The notes: generated by a model not told the origin, from the letters alone. 60,308 nucleotides of DNA from Lachnospiraceae bacterium (GCA_017480565.1 JAFVAL010000075.1:1-60308); one strand, 5' to 3'. Numbered from the stretch's first letter, positions 17,839 through 27,395 are shown. Made by a program: numbers and translations.

Positions 17839-18675
17839 TTATTCTTTGATTGCACCGGATGACATGCCGGAAATGAAGTATTTCTGGAAGAACAGGAATA
17901 AGATCAAAATCGGCAGAGATCCAAGCACGGACATCGACATCATCATCGACCAGTCGTAGTTGTGCTCTGTGATCAGCAGGTTGATACCGATCGGGATGGT
18001 ACGCATATTCGTCGTCTGGGTCAATACCAGAGCGAACAGATACTCATTCCACGCGGTCATGAAGGTGTACAAACCAACCGAAACCAATGCAGGTGTCGAG
18101 ATCGGTACAAGCACGCCCCAGAGGGCACGGAATCTGGAACCACCATCGATACGAACCGAATCATCAAGCTCCTTTGATAAGGTGTTGAAGTAACCGGTCA
18201 TCATCAGGATACAATACGGCAGCGTCATCACCAGATAGGTCAAAATCAAAGCCCAGTAAGTGTTGAACAGCTTCATAGCTACGATGATACCCATGTAAGG
18301 GATCAAAAGAACGATCTGTGGAATCGCCTGTACACCAACGATCAAGCTGTTGATTGGCTTTTTAAACTTGAAGTTGTATCTGGAAAATGCATAAGCAGCC
18401 ATGATACCGATGATCAGGGTTAAGACAACGACGACACCGGAAACAATGTAGCTATTTAAGAAGAACCGCAGCTTCACAGGATCTGTCAATACCTTGATGT
18501 AGGTATTAAAGCTGAACGATTCATCAATGATCTTCGGAGGCCAATAGAAAATGTAGTCATTTTGCTTAAATGAACAAATCAGCATCCAAATGATCGGGAA
18601 AGCTGCATAGATTCCAAATAGAATCAGGACAATTGATAAAAGGACTTTTGATAGTTTGCTTTGTCTTCTAACCAT
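17839..18675 (-). CDS. Carbohydrate ABC permease, MalG type
   Basis: 278 aa from ATG 18675; AGGAGG lies 9 bases upstream and the previous gene stops 4 bases before. Six membrane helices. The EAA loop that contacts the ATPase reads DDSVRIDGGSRFRALWGVLVP. N-terminal SKVLLSIVLILFGIYAAFPIIWM and TAWNEYLFALVLT are typical of CUT1 MalG/UgpE permeases. It pairs with the MalF-type permease just upstream. It is the last gene of the operon, closed by a strong terminator. Confidence 0.93.
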   Translation of the reverse strand: MVRRQSKLSKVLLSIVLILFGIYAAFPIIWMLICSFKQNDYIFYWPPKIIDESFSFNTYIKVLTDPVKLRFFLNSYIVSGVVVVLTLIIGIMAAYAFSRYNFKFKKPINSLIVGVQAIPQIVLLIPYMGIIVAMKLFNTYWALILTYLVMTLPYCILMMTGYFNTLSKELDDSVRIDGGSRFRALWGVLVPISTPALVSVGLYTFMTAWNEYLFALVLTQTTNMRTIPIGINLLITEHNYDWSMMMSMSVLGSLPILILFLFFQKYFISGMSSGAIKE

Positions 18676-18679
18676 AACA

Positions 18680-19564
18680 TCAGTCCTCCTGGATCTTAAA
18701 CTGCTGACGTGTATAGAATACTGCAACAATCATACAAACGATCAGCAGGAATACCGCGGCCGCGGAAGCCAGTGAATAATGGTTCTCCATGAATGCGGTA
18801 CGGTAGATATACAAACTGATAATCTCCGTTGCATGCATCGGGCCACCGGCTGTCAATGTCCAAACAATGGCGAATGTCTTCAGCGTCCATACGAAATCCA
18901 GCATAACAAGGCTCAGAAGAATTGGCTTCAGCTGAGGAAGTGTGATATACAGGAAGGACTTAAAGGAAGTCGCTCCGTCTATCGCAGAACTCTCGTACAA
19001 ATCGGGAGATATTCCCTGAAGGCCTGCCAGAACGCTGATCATATAGAATGGATAACCGCTCCACAGATTAATATAGGTTACAACATACAAGGCGATATCT
19101 TTGTTGCTGAACCACTCCGTATTCTTCGTTGCCAGACCGATAAATCCGAGCAGATAGTTCATTACGCCCGCCGGCTGGAAAATCAGCTTCCACATGACAG
19201 AGATAACGGTTGCCGTAAAAATCCATGGAAGAATGTAAACGATACGTGCAAGCGTCTTTGTTCTCTGTTTGAACATCGTGGTGTTGAGCAGATGTGCAAA
19301 GATCAAAGCGATCAGGATATGCCCAACGATACTGACGATAACGAAGAATGTTGTCTCTCTCACCGACTGCCAGAAAACCGGATCTGCCAATACTTTCTGA
19401 TAGTTGAGCCAACCCACAGGGGAAGGATTCTTCTTAACGAAAGCATTATCGTAGAACGAATACCGGATCACGTTAAAAATCGGTAAGACAAGGAGCACCG
19501 CCATCAAGATGACGGTAGGCGCAATATAAAGATATGGCACTGCATTTCTTTTCAGCTTCTTCAT
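18680..19564 (-). CDS. Carbohydrate ABC permease, MalF type
   Basis: 294 aa. ATG 19564 is chosen over a TTG 6 bases upstream because AGAGGCG lies 8 bases before it. Six membrane helices starting with YLYIAPTVILMAVLLVLPIF. The EAA loop reads YESSAIDGATSFKSFLYITLP and the C-terminal family segment TAGGPMHATEIISLYIYR is present. CUT1 sugar transporters use one MalF- and one MalG-type subunit. It is separated from the binding-protein gene by an attenuator hairpin, so it is probably made in smaller amounts. Confidence 0.93.
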   Translation of the reverse strand: MKKLKRNAVPYLYIAPTVILMAVLLVLPIFNVIRYSFYDNAFVKKNPSPVGWLNYQKVLADPVFWQSVRETTFFVIVSIVGHILIALIFAHLLNTTMFKQRTKTLARIVYILPWIFTATVISVMWKLIFQPAGVMNYLLGFIGLATKNTEWFSNKDIALYVVTYINLWSGYPFYMISVLAGLQGISPDLYESSAIDGATSFKSFLYITLPQLKPILLSLVMLDFVWTLKTFAIVWTLTAGGPMHATEIISLYIYRTAFMENHYSLASAAAVFLLIVCMIVAVFYTRQQFKIQED

Positions 19565-19588
19565 CTTCAAAACGCCTCTTTCAAAAGG

Positions 19589-19619
19589 ATGAGACGGATT
19601 CTTACTGAATCCGTCTCAT
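19589..19619 (-). terminator. Intercistronic attenuator between binding protein and permeases
   Basis: Perfect 13-bp stem (ATGAGACGGATTC/GAATCCGTCTCAT) with a 5-base loop. On the minus strand it is followed by CCTTTTG. A weak T-run suggests partial termination or 3'-end protection, giving more binding protein than permease. Confidence 0.8.
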
Positions 19620-19686
19620 GGGTTAACTGGATTCAATCAAGCTTTATGAAATCAAACTAGACAAAACATCTAATTCATTTCACAGA

Positions 19687-20961
19687 TTAGTTGTAAACCT
19701 CGTCACAAACAGCCTGGCAGTTTGCAGCCATGGTGTCAACATCGATCTCGCCATTGACGAAAAGAAGGACATTCTCAAGGACACCGGTTCTAAGAGCAGA
19801 TGCTTCGATTGCAGCGTTCCACTCAGCACGAGGAGTAGCAGCTTTCCAGATGGTAAATGCCTTCTGGAAGTTCTCGCTGGTCTCAGAGTAATCAGGATCA
19901 GATACGGTGGAACCAGGGAAGCAGCCCTTGCCCTGTGCAAGTTTAGCATTTGCTTCTGCAGAGAACATGTACTCGATGAACTTCATCGCTTCAGCCTTAT
20001 GCTCGCAGTGATCGGAAATACCAACGCCCCAGCATGCATAGTCAGCATAAGTGGTTCCGGTATAGCCATCCTTTACAGGCATCGGGATAACGGTGAAATG
20101 TAAGTTCGGGCTGTCACTTGCCCAGATAGAAAGCATGGAGATGGACGGATTGCAGAATGCAAGGTCGCCAGAACCAAACTTACTGGTGATATCAGCCTCG
20201 ATTGCGGTCATGTAACCAGGAGCAATGTAACCGTTGTCAACTAACTCCTTGAAGTATACTGCGGTCTCCTTGAAGTCATCGTTGTCTGCGATGTGGAACA
20301 GACCAGCATCGTCACGAAGCTTGCCGCCGCTTGCCCAGAAGGAGTTAAGGAAGATGTGGTCAAGACCTGCAGGGTTGGAGGTGGTTGCATTCCAGCCATA
20401 TGCAAGATAACCAGCATCGGTAACAGCCTTACAAGCTGCTAAGAAATCGGAACGGGTCTTGATGGACTCAGGATCGATACCAACTTCAGCAAGGATGTCG
20501 GTGTTTACAGCCAGAGGATAACTGAAGGTAACCATCGGCATTGCATAGGTGCTTCCATTGTACTTCCACATATCGGAGAATACAGAAGTGTCAACATTGC
20601 CCTCTTTGAACAGATCATCAAGAGGAGTCAGAGCGCCGCCGTCAACCAGGTCGGATACCCACTTACCATCGGTACCGACGATATCAGCAATCGTTCCATT
20701 TGCTGCACCAGAAAGCAGGGTTGTCTTTGTCTCAGCGTTCGGAGCATTGTAAAGCTCAATCTTGATGCCAGTCTCTGCGGTGAAGCCATCGCAGATCTCC
20801 TGGAACAGGCCCTCAGGGCACTCATCAGCGAACCACTGCTGGAAGGTCAAGGTGATATCTTCGTTCTTCGCCTCTTCCTTCTTGCTGCCGCATGCTACAA
20901 CTCCCATAATAAGAGCCATGATCATAACAAGCGCCAACACACGTTTCATCGTTTTTTTCAT
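19687..20961 (-). CDS. Sugar ABC transporter substrate-binding lipoprotein
   Basis: 424 aa. Lipoprotein signal peptide: KR near the start, hydrophobic core, lipobox GVVAC with the lipidated Cys at residue 24. The mature part is a cluster-B, two-lobed binding protein of the CUT1 type (LTFQQWFADECPEGLFQEI, GTIADIVGTDGKWVSDLVDG, TYADYACWGVGISDHCEHKAEAMKFIEYM). It delivers a sugar to the permease pair. The ligand cannot be deduced. A strong AGGAGG precedes ATG 20961. Next to it are the ATPase (upstream) and the permeases (downstream after an attenuator). Confidence 0.92.
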   Translation of the reverse strand: MKKTMKRVLALVMIMALIMGVVACGSKKEEAKNEDITLTFQQWFADECPEGLFQEICDGFTAETGIKIELYNAPNAETKTTLLSGAANGTIADIVGTDGKWVSDLVDGGALTPLDDLFKEGNVDTSVFSDMWKYNGSTYAMPMVTFSYPLAVNTDILAEVGIDPESIKTRSDFLAACKAVTDAGYLAYGWNATTSNPAGLDHIFLNSFWASGGKLRDDAGLFHIADNDDFKETAVYFKELVDNGYIAPGYMTAIEADITSKFGSGDLAFCNPSISMLSIWASDSPNLHFTVIPMPVKDGYTGTTYADYACWGVGISDHCEHKAEAMKFIEYMFSAEANAKLAQGKGCFPGSTVSDPDYSETSENFQKAFTIWKAATPRAEWNAAIEASALRTGVLENVLLFVNGEIDVDTMAANCQAVCDEVYN

Positions 20962-21024
20962 GTTTCTTTCCTCCTAGAAAATTTATTTTTATGCATCACG
21001 TGCATGAAAATCATAAGAAATCGA

Positions 21025-22170
21025 TCAGAACTCCAGGTTCTTGCCCTCGGAATCGAATACATGACAAGCTTCGCCGGTGAAGCTGAACTTCACAACCTCA
21101 TCCTGACGCAGATACTTCTCATAGCTTGCATAAGATCCGATGACCGGAACGATGATGACGACATCATTGCCGGAAGACTTCACGTGAAGGTGTACTTCCG
21201 TACCCATCATCTCACTGACGTTAATCGTGCCTGTCAGCTCATTCTCTACGCCGGTATCAACATTGATGTGGCTCGGACGAACACCGACGGTGATATCCTG
21301 AGGCTGCACATCCTTTCCGGCAAGTCTAGCACACTTCTCTTCCGGAAGCTGTACGATGAGATCTTCCACCTGTACGCAATAAACATCGCCCTGACGAAGA
21401 AGCTTGCCTGGGAAGAAGTTCATGCTCGGTGCACCAATAAATCCTGCAACGAAGATATTCGCCGGATGATCGAATGCATCCTGCGGGGAAGCCGCCTGCT
21501 GAATGAAGCCATCCTTCATGATGACGATTCTGTCACCCAGCGTCATTGCCTCTGTCTGATCATGTGTGACATAGACAAATGTCGTATTGATCTTCGAACG
21601 CAGTGCGATAATCTCCGCTCTCATCTGATTACGCAGCTTCGCATCCAGGTTGGATAACGGCTCATCCATTAAAAGCACTTTCGGGTTACGAACGATTGCA
21701 CGTCCGATTGCGACACGCTGTCTCTGACCACCGGAAAGAGCTTTCGGTTTTCTCTTCAGATACTGCTCGATATCCAGGATTCTTGCAGCTTCCATAACGC
21801 GCTCCTGAATCTCAGCCTTCGGAACCTTGTGAAGCTTCAGCGGATATGCAATATTGTCATAGACGGTCATATGCGGATAGAGCGCATAGTTCTGGAATAC
21901 CATCGCGATATCACGGTCCTTCGGCTCAATGTCGTTGACCAGCACATCGTCGATATAAAGCTCGCCGCTCGAAATCTCCTCAAGGCCTGCAATCATTCGA
22001 AGCGTGGTAGACTTACCACAGCCGGAAGGACCGACCAAAACGACGAATTCTTTGTCTTTAATTTCAAGATTGAAATCACTGACTGCCAGAGTACGAGTAT
22101 TCTCCTCCGACTTCTTCTTCCCTGTACTTTCAAATACTTTGGAAATGTTTTTTAGAGTAATCGTTGCCAT
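21025..22170 (-). CDS. Sugar ABC transporter ATPase (MsmK/UgpC/MalK type)
   Basis: 381 aa. Walker [10 protein letters not shown] near residue 49, Q-loop [16 protein letters not shown], signature [15 protein letters not shown], Walker [13 protein letters not shown] and the switch His in [14 protein letters not shown]. The C-terminal 140 residues form the MalK regulatory OB domain ([17 protein letters not shown]). It drives the MalF/MalG-type permeases of the same operon. In many Firmicutes one MsmK serves several importers; here it is the first gene of a dedicated operon behind a consensus promoter. Confidence 0.95.
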   Translation of the reverse strand: MATITLKNISKVFESTGKKKSEENTRTLAVSDFNLEIKDKEFVVLVGPSGCGKSTTLRMIAGLEEISSGELYIDDVLVNDIEPKDRDIAMVFQNYALYPHMTVYDNIAYPLKLHKVPKAEIQERVMEAARILDIEQYLKRKPKALSGGQRQRVAIGRAIVRNPKVLLMDEPLSNLDAKLRNQMRAEIIALRSKINTTFVYVTHDQTEAMTLGDRIVIMKDGFIQQAASPQDAFDHPANIFVAGFIGAPSMNFFPGKLLRQGDVYCVQVEDLIVQLPEEKCARLAGKDVQPQDITVGVRPSHINVDTGVENELTGTINVSEMMGTEVHLHVKSSGNDVVIIVPVIGSYASYEKYLRQDEVVKFSFTGEACHVFDSEGKNLEF

Positions 22171-22245
22171 AATGCATTTCCTTTCTATTCACTTGTTCAC
22201 GCATCCAAGGGTTAATAAAATAGCTTTACCAACCAACTTGATTGC

Positions 22246-22274
22246 ATTATACCGCTAACGGGGTGCCATGTCAA
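22246..22274 (-). promoter_or_regulatory. Consensus promoter of the sugar ABC operon
   Basis: Exact TTGACA and TATAAT with a 17-base spacer, about 75 bases before the ATPase start. Such a strong core promoter suggests control by a repressor or by catabolite repression, though I see no convincing cre site. Confidence 0.88.
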
Positions 22275-22354
22275 ACGGCAATCTCATTTTTTTCGTGAAA
22301 ATGAATGCAAAATCTTTGCATGTTTTTTCATCAAAATCGATCAAAAAAAATCGA

Positions 22355-23764
22355 TCAAACGTGCTCGTCTACCTTCAGGTTTGGCACATATTTGCAAAAC
22401 TCTCGGATTTCTTTGCGATAATCTCCTATCATCTCAACAAAATGATGGATATACGGCCCATCAATTAAACGGTCTTCCACTTTCTGAAGATTCTCAAATC
22501 TTCCCCAGAAGTAGTTACCGTGCGTCTGCGGACCATCTGCAGTATGGCAGATGAGCGGTAATATCTGATAATTGCCACTCTCCTGATCAATTCTGGCGAT
22601 TGTATACTCTCCGTCTTTTGCGCGAAACCATGGACGCTGATTGACTAAACGTGCCTGAGAACAAATCCCGCACTCTGCTTTCTGAGAAAGCGGGAACGGG
22701 CCGCAGTGCCAGATCAGCTCGACATTCTTATCCTCCGGATGACGCACTGTAAACTCGCCAAAGAGCGGCTTGCCTTCTCCCAATGTCGCACTCTTTAAAA
22801 GCACCATGGTAAGCAGTGCATGCACATCACTCTCACAGGAAATCAGGTAGTCCATGTCATTTAAGATACTGTAAGCTGCACAGACCTCAAACCCTTCATA
22901 CATCACACGAAGTGCGGACCAGCACTCGGCAGAGATCGCATCCAGATGATATTCTTCAAATAAATTCTTAAGCATCACCGTGTATGCCGCCATCTGTTTT
23001 AAGTGCGGCGGTGTGCGGTCATCCATCTGGTAATTTTTCTTTAAAAATGCTTCATATTCGGCTGCTTCCGGCGGATATTCCTCCAAAACAGCTTCAAACT
23101 TTTGCTTGATCACACCCATATTGAGTGGAATGAGCTTCACGCCAAACTTCTCAAGCAGCTCACCTTCGTTCCAGATCACGGAATAGAATGGTCCCGGACG
23201 CAGTCCGATCTGACCGATACGCAGTCCTTTAAAGTTCTTCACCATACAGGCTGTACGGATGAAACTGTCAAATCCAGCCGCAAACTCCTCGCTCTCGACC
23301 CTGCAGGAAGGCAGATGTGAAAATGGAATGTGCAGCCGCTGCATTTGTCTGGAAACACCGAAAATGCCACACTGCGAGTCTGTCGTGCGAAGACCGTCCT
23401 CGACATATTCATCGTCTAATGGTGCCCATAAAAGCACTGGAACGCCAAGTGCCCCGGCAATATCCGCAGCAGCCTCTTCATTTCCAAAATTACAGTTGAT
23501 GATGAAGACTGCATTAACTTTTTCAGCACGAAAACGCTCAATGATCGCAGCAGAAGAATCATCGTCAAAGATCATGTCGTTGATTCCGATGCCTTTTGAA
23601 TCCACAAAAGATACATGCTCGTCAGTAAAATGTTCTTCAATGTACTTTACAAAACGTGCACCGCGCTCTTCTGCAGAAGCCCAGTTCAAAAATGTCCCCG
23701 GTGGTCGATAATTCGTATTGCGTCTTAGAGGCACCAATCCGACCTTGACTTGATAATTTAACAT
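22355..23764 (-). CDS. L-fucose/L-arabinose isomerase family protein
   Basis: 469 aa from ATG 23764, preceded by AGGTG; a GTG 9 bases upstream lies within that ribosome site. The fold is that of the FucI/AraA ketol-isomerase superfamily: an N-terminal Rossmann-like part (NAVFIINCNFGNEEAAADIAGALGVPVLLWAP) and a C-terminal metal-site domain (SAECWSALRVMYEGFEVCAAYS, ISCESDVHALLTMVLL, ENVQ-like GNYFWGRFENLQ, HHFVEMIGDY). Family members isomerise aldoses and ketoses with Mn2+. It is too far from true FucI or AraA to name a substrate. It lies directly upstream of the ABC sugar operon, which suggests that it acts on the imported sugar. Confidence 0.75.
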   Translation of the reverse strand: MLNYQVKVGLVPLRRNTNYRPPGTFLNWASAEERGARFVKYIEEHFTDEHVSFVDSKGIGINDMIFDDDSSAAIIERFRAEKVNAVFIINCNFGNEEAAADIAGALGVPVLLWAPLDDEYVEDGLRTTDSQCGIFGVSRQMQRLHIPFSHLPSCRVESEEFAAGFDSFIRTACMVKNFKGLRIGQIGLRPGPFYSVIWNEGELLEKFGVKLIPLNMGVIKQKFEAVLEEYPPEAAEYEAFLKKNYQMDDRTPPHLKQMAAYTVMLKNLFEEYHLDAISAECWSALRVMYEGFEVCAAYSILNDMDYLISCESDVHALLTMVLLKSATLGEGKPLFGEFTVRHPEDKNVELIWHCGPFPLSQKAECGICSQARLVNQRPWFRAKDGEYTIARIDQESGNYQILPLICHTADGPQTHGNYFWGRFENLQKVEDRLIDGPYIHHFVEMIGDYRKEIREFCKYVPNLKVDEHV

Positions 23765-23787
23765 ATCTAACACCTGCTTTCTTTAAA

Positions 23788-23801
23788 TGTATAAATATAC
23801 A
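23788..23801. promoter_or_regulatory. 14-bp palindrome upstream of the isomerase gene
   Basis: Perfect TGTATA-AA-TATACA palindrome about 25 bases before the isomerase start, in an AT-rich stretch that would also hold its promoter. Candidate repressor operator. Confidence 0.45.
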
Positions 23802-23829
23802 CGATATATACATCGGGTTTCATTTTGAT

Positions 23830-25029
23830 TTATTTACACGGCTGATAGATTTTTGCGAGTCCGCCGTGAGCAGTTTCCCTATACTTTTCGTTCATATCTT
23901 TGCCAGTCTGATACATCGTCGCAACGACCGCATCAAACGAAATCTTTCTGGTCTCTGTAAGAAATCTCGATAAATTGACTGAGCTCTCAGCTCTCATGCA
24001 GGCGACTGCATTTCTCTCGATGCAAGGAATCTGTACAAGACCGCCGACCGGATCGCAGGTGAGTCCAAGATTGTGTTCCATCGCGATCTCCGCAGCATAT
24101 TCGATCTGGTCGATATTAAGCCCAACCAAAGAAGCAAGACCCGCAGCGGCCATCGAACAGGCACTGCCGATCTCCGCCTGACAGCCACACTCCGCGCCAG
24201 AGATGCTGGCATTTGTCTGGATGACATTTCCGATTAAAGCAGCGACCGCAAGTGCGTCTAAGATCTCATTTTCCGGAAATCCGCGATCCTTTTGCATGTA
24301 ATACATGAGTGCCGGCAAGACGCCGCAGCTGCCGCAAGTCGGTGCGGTAACGACGATGTTTTCATCTGCATTTTCCTCGCAGACTGCGTAAGCATACGCC
24401 GCAATCACCCGGTTCATCGTCACATCGGCACTTTCGTTATAACAACGCTTCTCATAAAGCAGCTTCGCCTTCCGGGAGATACCCAGGCCGCCAGGAAGAA
24501 TTCCCTCCGTATGAAGCCCTCTCTGAATGCAGTCCTGCATCGCATCCCAGATTTCTTTTAAATAGGTGCGAAGCTCTTCTCCTTCCCTCTGATAAATAAA
24601 CTCGGTCAGGGAAATCTCGTGCTCTTTACAATAGGAAATCATCTCTGTAAAGTTTTTCTCTGGGTACACATTCAGATTTTCAAAAACCGGATCATCCTCC
24701 ACGTAAATCGAACCGCCGCCAATACTTAAAATGCGGCTGCGCCCAATCTCTTTCCCATTCTGATGCGCGATAAAAAGCATCGTATTCGGATGCGGCAGAT
24801 CGTGCTGCGTCCGGTTAAATGATACAACCGCGTCCGGGATCGCTGAACGGATCGCTTTGCTGGTTCCGTGACCCTCGCCAGTGGCTGCCAGTGACCCGTA
24901 AAGCGTCACTTCAAACGCATCCGCCTGCGGATATCTCTTTTGAAATAATTTGGCAGCATTGTACGGACCTACCGTATGTGAACTAGACGGTCCATTACCA
25001 ATTTTGTAAATGTTTCTGATACTTCTCAT
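23830..25029 (-). CDS. sdaA: L-serine dehydratase, iron-sulfur dependent, single chain
   Basis: 399 aa enzyme that deaminates L-serine to pyruvate with a [4Fe-4S] cluster. N-terminal beta domain: IYKIGNGPSSSHTVGPYNAAK. C-terminal alpha domain: TAPTCGSCGVLPAL, SGAECGCQAEIGSACSMAAAG and MEHNLGLTCDPVGGLVQIPC, whose cysteines ligate the cluster. Single-chain form as in E. coli SdaA, somewhat shorter. GGGAG precedes ATG 25029. Last gene of the msrA-ansA cluster, 12 bases after ansA. With asparaginase next to it, the cluster points to amino-acid deamination. Confidence 0.95.
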   Translation of the reverse strand: MRSIRNIYKIGNGPSSSHTVGPYNAAKLFQKRYPQADAFEVTLYGSLAATGEGHGTSKAIRSAIPDAVVSFNRTQHDLPHPNTMLFIAHQNGKEIGRSRILSIGGGSIYVEDDPVFENLNVYPEKNFTEMISYCKEHEISLTEFIYQREGEELRTYLKEIWDAMQDCIQRGLHTEGILPGGLGISRKAKLLYEKRCYNESADVTMNRVIAAYAYAVCEENADENIVVTAPTCGSCGVLPALMYYMQKDRGFPENEILDALAVAALIGNVIQTNASISGAECGCQAEIGSACSMAAAGLASLVGLNIDQIEYAAEIAMEHNLGLTCDPVGGLVQIPCIERNAVACMRAESSVNLSRFLTETRKISFDAVVATMYQTGKDMNEKYRETAHGGLAKIYQPCK

Positions 25030-25041
25030 AAACTCCCACCG

Positions 25042-26040
25042 TTAATCCAACCGGTCATGATTGATCGGATGATAAAACAACTCTTTCACTTTCGCAGGAT
25101 CCTTAGTCTGCCCCAGAGCCCACATCAGCTTCGTCACCACGGCTTCTCTTGTCATATTCGAAGCCTCCAATACTGGATAATGCTTTAGAATCTGCTGACC
25201 AACCTGATAAATGGACAAATCACTGCCTTCAAAAGGGACCTGCGTCATGATCACAACCGTTTTTCCGGCCGCAATCCATTCACCGAGCATTGCAGAAAAC
25301 TCACCCTCATGACTGGTTGGCAGTCCTCCGGAACCAAAGGTCTGCAAAATCAGTCCGTCATAGCTGTCTTTGAGTGCTGCCAGCGCTTCGGTGCGCATGC
25401 CGGGAATCAACGTTAAAAGCAAAACCTTGGTATCTAACTTGTCATACCAGATCGTATCTGAAAAGCTGGTATCATCAGACAAGTACCGGATTAATTTGCG
25501 ATCACGGATCACTGCCGCACTCGGATAATCGACGCTCGTAAAGGCATTATAACTTTTCGTCCGCTCTTTTCTGGCACGTGTCCCTAAAATGACCTCACCA
25601 TTAAATACCACGTGAATCCCGTGAGAATAATCATTTGACACAAATAAAAAGCTATCGTAGAGATTTCTCCTGGCGTCAGTATCGGCAAGGGTGATCGATT
25701 TCTGGCCACCGGTTAACACAATCGGTTTTAAGGAATCCTGCACCAGATAAGACAACGCCGCCGCGGTATATGCCATCGTATCCGTACCGTGCGTAATCAC
25801 AAATCCGTCGTAAGACTCATAATTCTCCCTTAAACACTTGACGATCGAAAGCCAGTGCTCCGGGGTAATATTCGTACTATCCAGATTCATTAGCTGCACC
25901 GTGTCAATATCACACAAAGCCTGCACTTCAGGGATATAACGCAAAAGCTCCTCCGACGTAATCATCGGCGTTAAACCGTCCGGACTCTGCGCGGAAGCGA
26001 TCGTACCACCCGTCGCAATCAGTAAAATTCGTTTCATCAT
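25042..26040 (-). CDS. ansA: L-asparaginase (type I, cytoplasmic)
   Basis: 332 aa without signal peptide. Hydrolyses L-asparagine to aspartate and ammonia. Catalytic features: the first Thr in IATGGTIAS near residue 12, and the second triad in DGFVITHGTDTMAYTAAAL near residue 87, with a Lys further on (TGGQKSI). The length and the LTGGQ... ADTDARRNL segment fit cytoplasmic AnsA. Its ATG overlaps the stop of the bilin-reductase-like gene by 4 bases (ATGA), so the two are translationally coupled. sdaA follows after 12 bases. Confidence 0.94.
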   Translation of the reverse strand: MMKRILLIATGGTIASAQSPDGLTPMITSEELLRYIPEVQALCDIDTVQLMNLDSTNITPEHWLSIVKCLRENYESYDGFVITHGTDTMAYTAAALSYLVQDSLKPIVLTGGQKSITLADTDARRNLYDSFLFVSNDYSHGIHVVFNGEVILGTRARKERTKSYNAFTSVDYPSAAVIRDRKLIRYLSDDTSFSDTIWYDKLDTKVLLLTLIPGMRTEALAALKDSYDGLILQTFGSGGLPTSHEGEFSAMLGEWIAAGKTVVIMTQVPFEGSDLSIYQVGQQILKHYPVLEASNMTREAVVTKLMWALGQTKDPAKVKELFYHPINHDRLD

Positions 26041-26711
26041 TTTACACCATACATATGAGATAAAATGATACGCTCGGTCACTTTATCTCCGAAAAGTTTC
26101 TTCATTTGATTGACTGCAGGACCGCCTTGGAAGATCAGATTTTCCGCAAACACCTTAGTCTTCGCACTCTTTTCCTTCGGATCACAGATCTCTGCCGTTT
26201 TCATCTGTCGAATGTATTCAGCAGCATAAGCCTTGGCGGCACTTTGATAACGAGTCGTGCATCCTTTGCCAGTCTTTGCATAGGAGCAAGGATATAAAAG
26301 ATCATCATACCAATGCTCTCCAGATTCATAGTTGCTTAGATCTGCATCATTCTCTTTGATCTTTGCAAATGCTGCTAACTTTTCTTCCGGATACGGGGAC
26401 AGCTGATTGTTGTAGATCTCATTTAACTGCGTCTCATTGCCCATGGCCCCGATCCAGTCAAGGTTGATCATAGGAATATCTTTCTCCCGAGGTGCTAAAA
26501 CAACGGTCTCCATCTTCATCAGGCCCAACATCGCATTCATGTTAAGAATGCAGAAATGCCCAACTCCTTTCACTTCATACGATTCCAGAGTGAATTGCAT
26601 GCCATTTTTCGAAAGCTTCGCATCGCTTCCAACTTCGCAGCGCTGCGCATGATAGCCATTTTCCACCAATAATCTCTTTACGATCGTTCCTACTTGTTCT
26701 CTCTTCGCCAT
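26037..26711 (-). CDS. Hypothetical protein resembling ferredoxin-dependent bilin reductases
   Basis: 224 aa, cytoplasmic, not clearly named. Two stretches recall the PcyA/HY2 bilin-reductase fold as I remember it. One is MKMETVVLAPREKDIPMINL followed by DWIGAMGN, like the family's 'hc.vm.Pe.rydlPmfg.Dlvg..G' strand pair. The other is the C-terminus, a long helix with an Asn/Gln-rich turn and then 'LFGDKVTERIILSHMYG', like 'aFG...Aenym...LFd'. Bilin reductases reduce linear tetrapyrroles. The match is by eye and could be wrong. AGGAG precedes ATG 26711. The gene lies between msrA and ansA and overlaps the latter. Confidence 0.4.
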   Translation of the reverse strand: MAKREQVGTIVKRLLVENGYHAQRCEVGSDAKLSKNGMQFTLESYEVKGVGHFCILNMNAMLGLMKMETVVLAPREKDIPMINLDWIGAMGNETQLNEIYNNQLSPYPEEKLAAFAKIKENDADLSNYESGEHWYDDLLYPCSYAKTGKGCTTRYQSAAKAYAAEYIRQMKTAEICDPKEKSAKTKVFAENLIFQGGPAVNQMKKLFGDKVTERIILSHMYGVK

Positions 26712-26729
26712 ACTTTTTTCTCCTCATCG

Positions 26730-27224
26730 TTATCGTGAAGTTAAATGCATCAGCGCAAGCGGAATATGACAATATCCGCCAGGATTCTTCACAAGATAAT
26801 CCTGGTGATACTCTTCAGCGTCATAAAAGTTTTCCAGAGGCTTTACCTCAACGGCTAGCTTTTGTCCTGCTTTTACTTCCTCTTCGGCAATTACTTTCTC
26901 AATGGCAGGAAGCAGTGAAGCATCCTCATAATAGATTCCAGTCCGGTACTGTGTTCCAACATCACCACCCTGGCGATTCACCGAAATCGGATCAATCGTC
27001 ATAAAGTAATATCGCAAGAGCTCCTCTGTGGACATTGCCTCTTCATCGTACACTACCTTCACAGTTTCAGCATGCCCTGTGCCATTGTGACACACTTCCT
27101 GATACGTTGGATGTTCCGTCGTTCCATTTGCAAAGCCAACCGTCGTCTCTTTTACCGCATCAAATTGTTTCAAGAAATGTTCTGTCCCCCAGAAGCAGCC
27201 CCCTGCCAAATAAATTGTCTTCAT
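26730..27224 (-). CDS. msrA: Peptide-methionine (S)-S-oxide reductase
   Basis: 164 aa from ATG 27224, which follows CGGAGG. MsrA reduces methionine-S-sulfoxide in proteins. The catalytic Cys is in GGCFWGTEH near residue 10. Family blocks GTGHAETVKVVYD, MTIDPISVNRQGGDVGTQYR and YHQDYL follow. No second resolving-cysteine domain and no MsrB fusion are present. First gene of a four-gene cluster (msrA, bilin-reductase-like, ansA, sdaA) read away from uxuA. A TATAAT -10 lies upstream near 27258-27263. Confidence 0.95.
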   Translation of the reverse strand: MKTIYLAGGCFWGTEHFLKQFDAVKETTVGFANGTTEHPTYQEVCHNGTGHAETVKVVYDEEAMSTEELLRYYFMTIDPISVNRQGGDVGTQYRTGIYYEDASLLPAIEKVIAEEEVKAGQKLAVEVKPLENFYDAEEYHQDYLVKNPGGYCHIPLALMHLTSR

Positions 27225-27395
27225 AAAATTTTCCTCCGAACTTATTCTGCAAATCATTATACCGCAAATGTCCTTCTGTGGGAAATGGTTTTCATATTTT
27301 TTCGACGAATGAAAAATACTTCTATCATTTTATAAGCACGATTTGCTATAATACGACTAGAAATAGAAATCTCATTGCAAAAGGAGGAACGAATC

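Noticed and set aside
18779-19486. 235-codon plus-strand frame across the MalF-type permease gene
   Set aside because: It is the antisense of a well-supported permease gene, with no ribosome site and no protein-like pattern.
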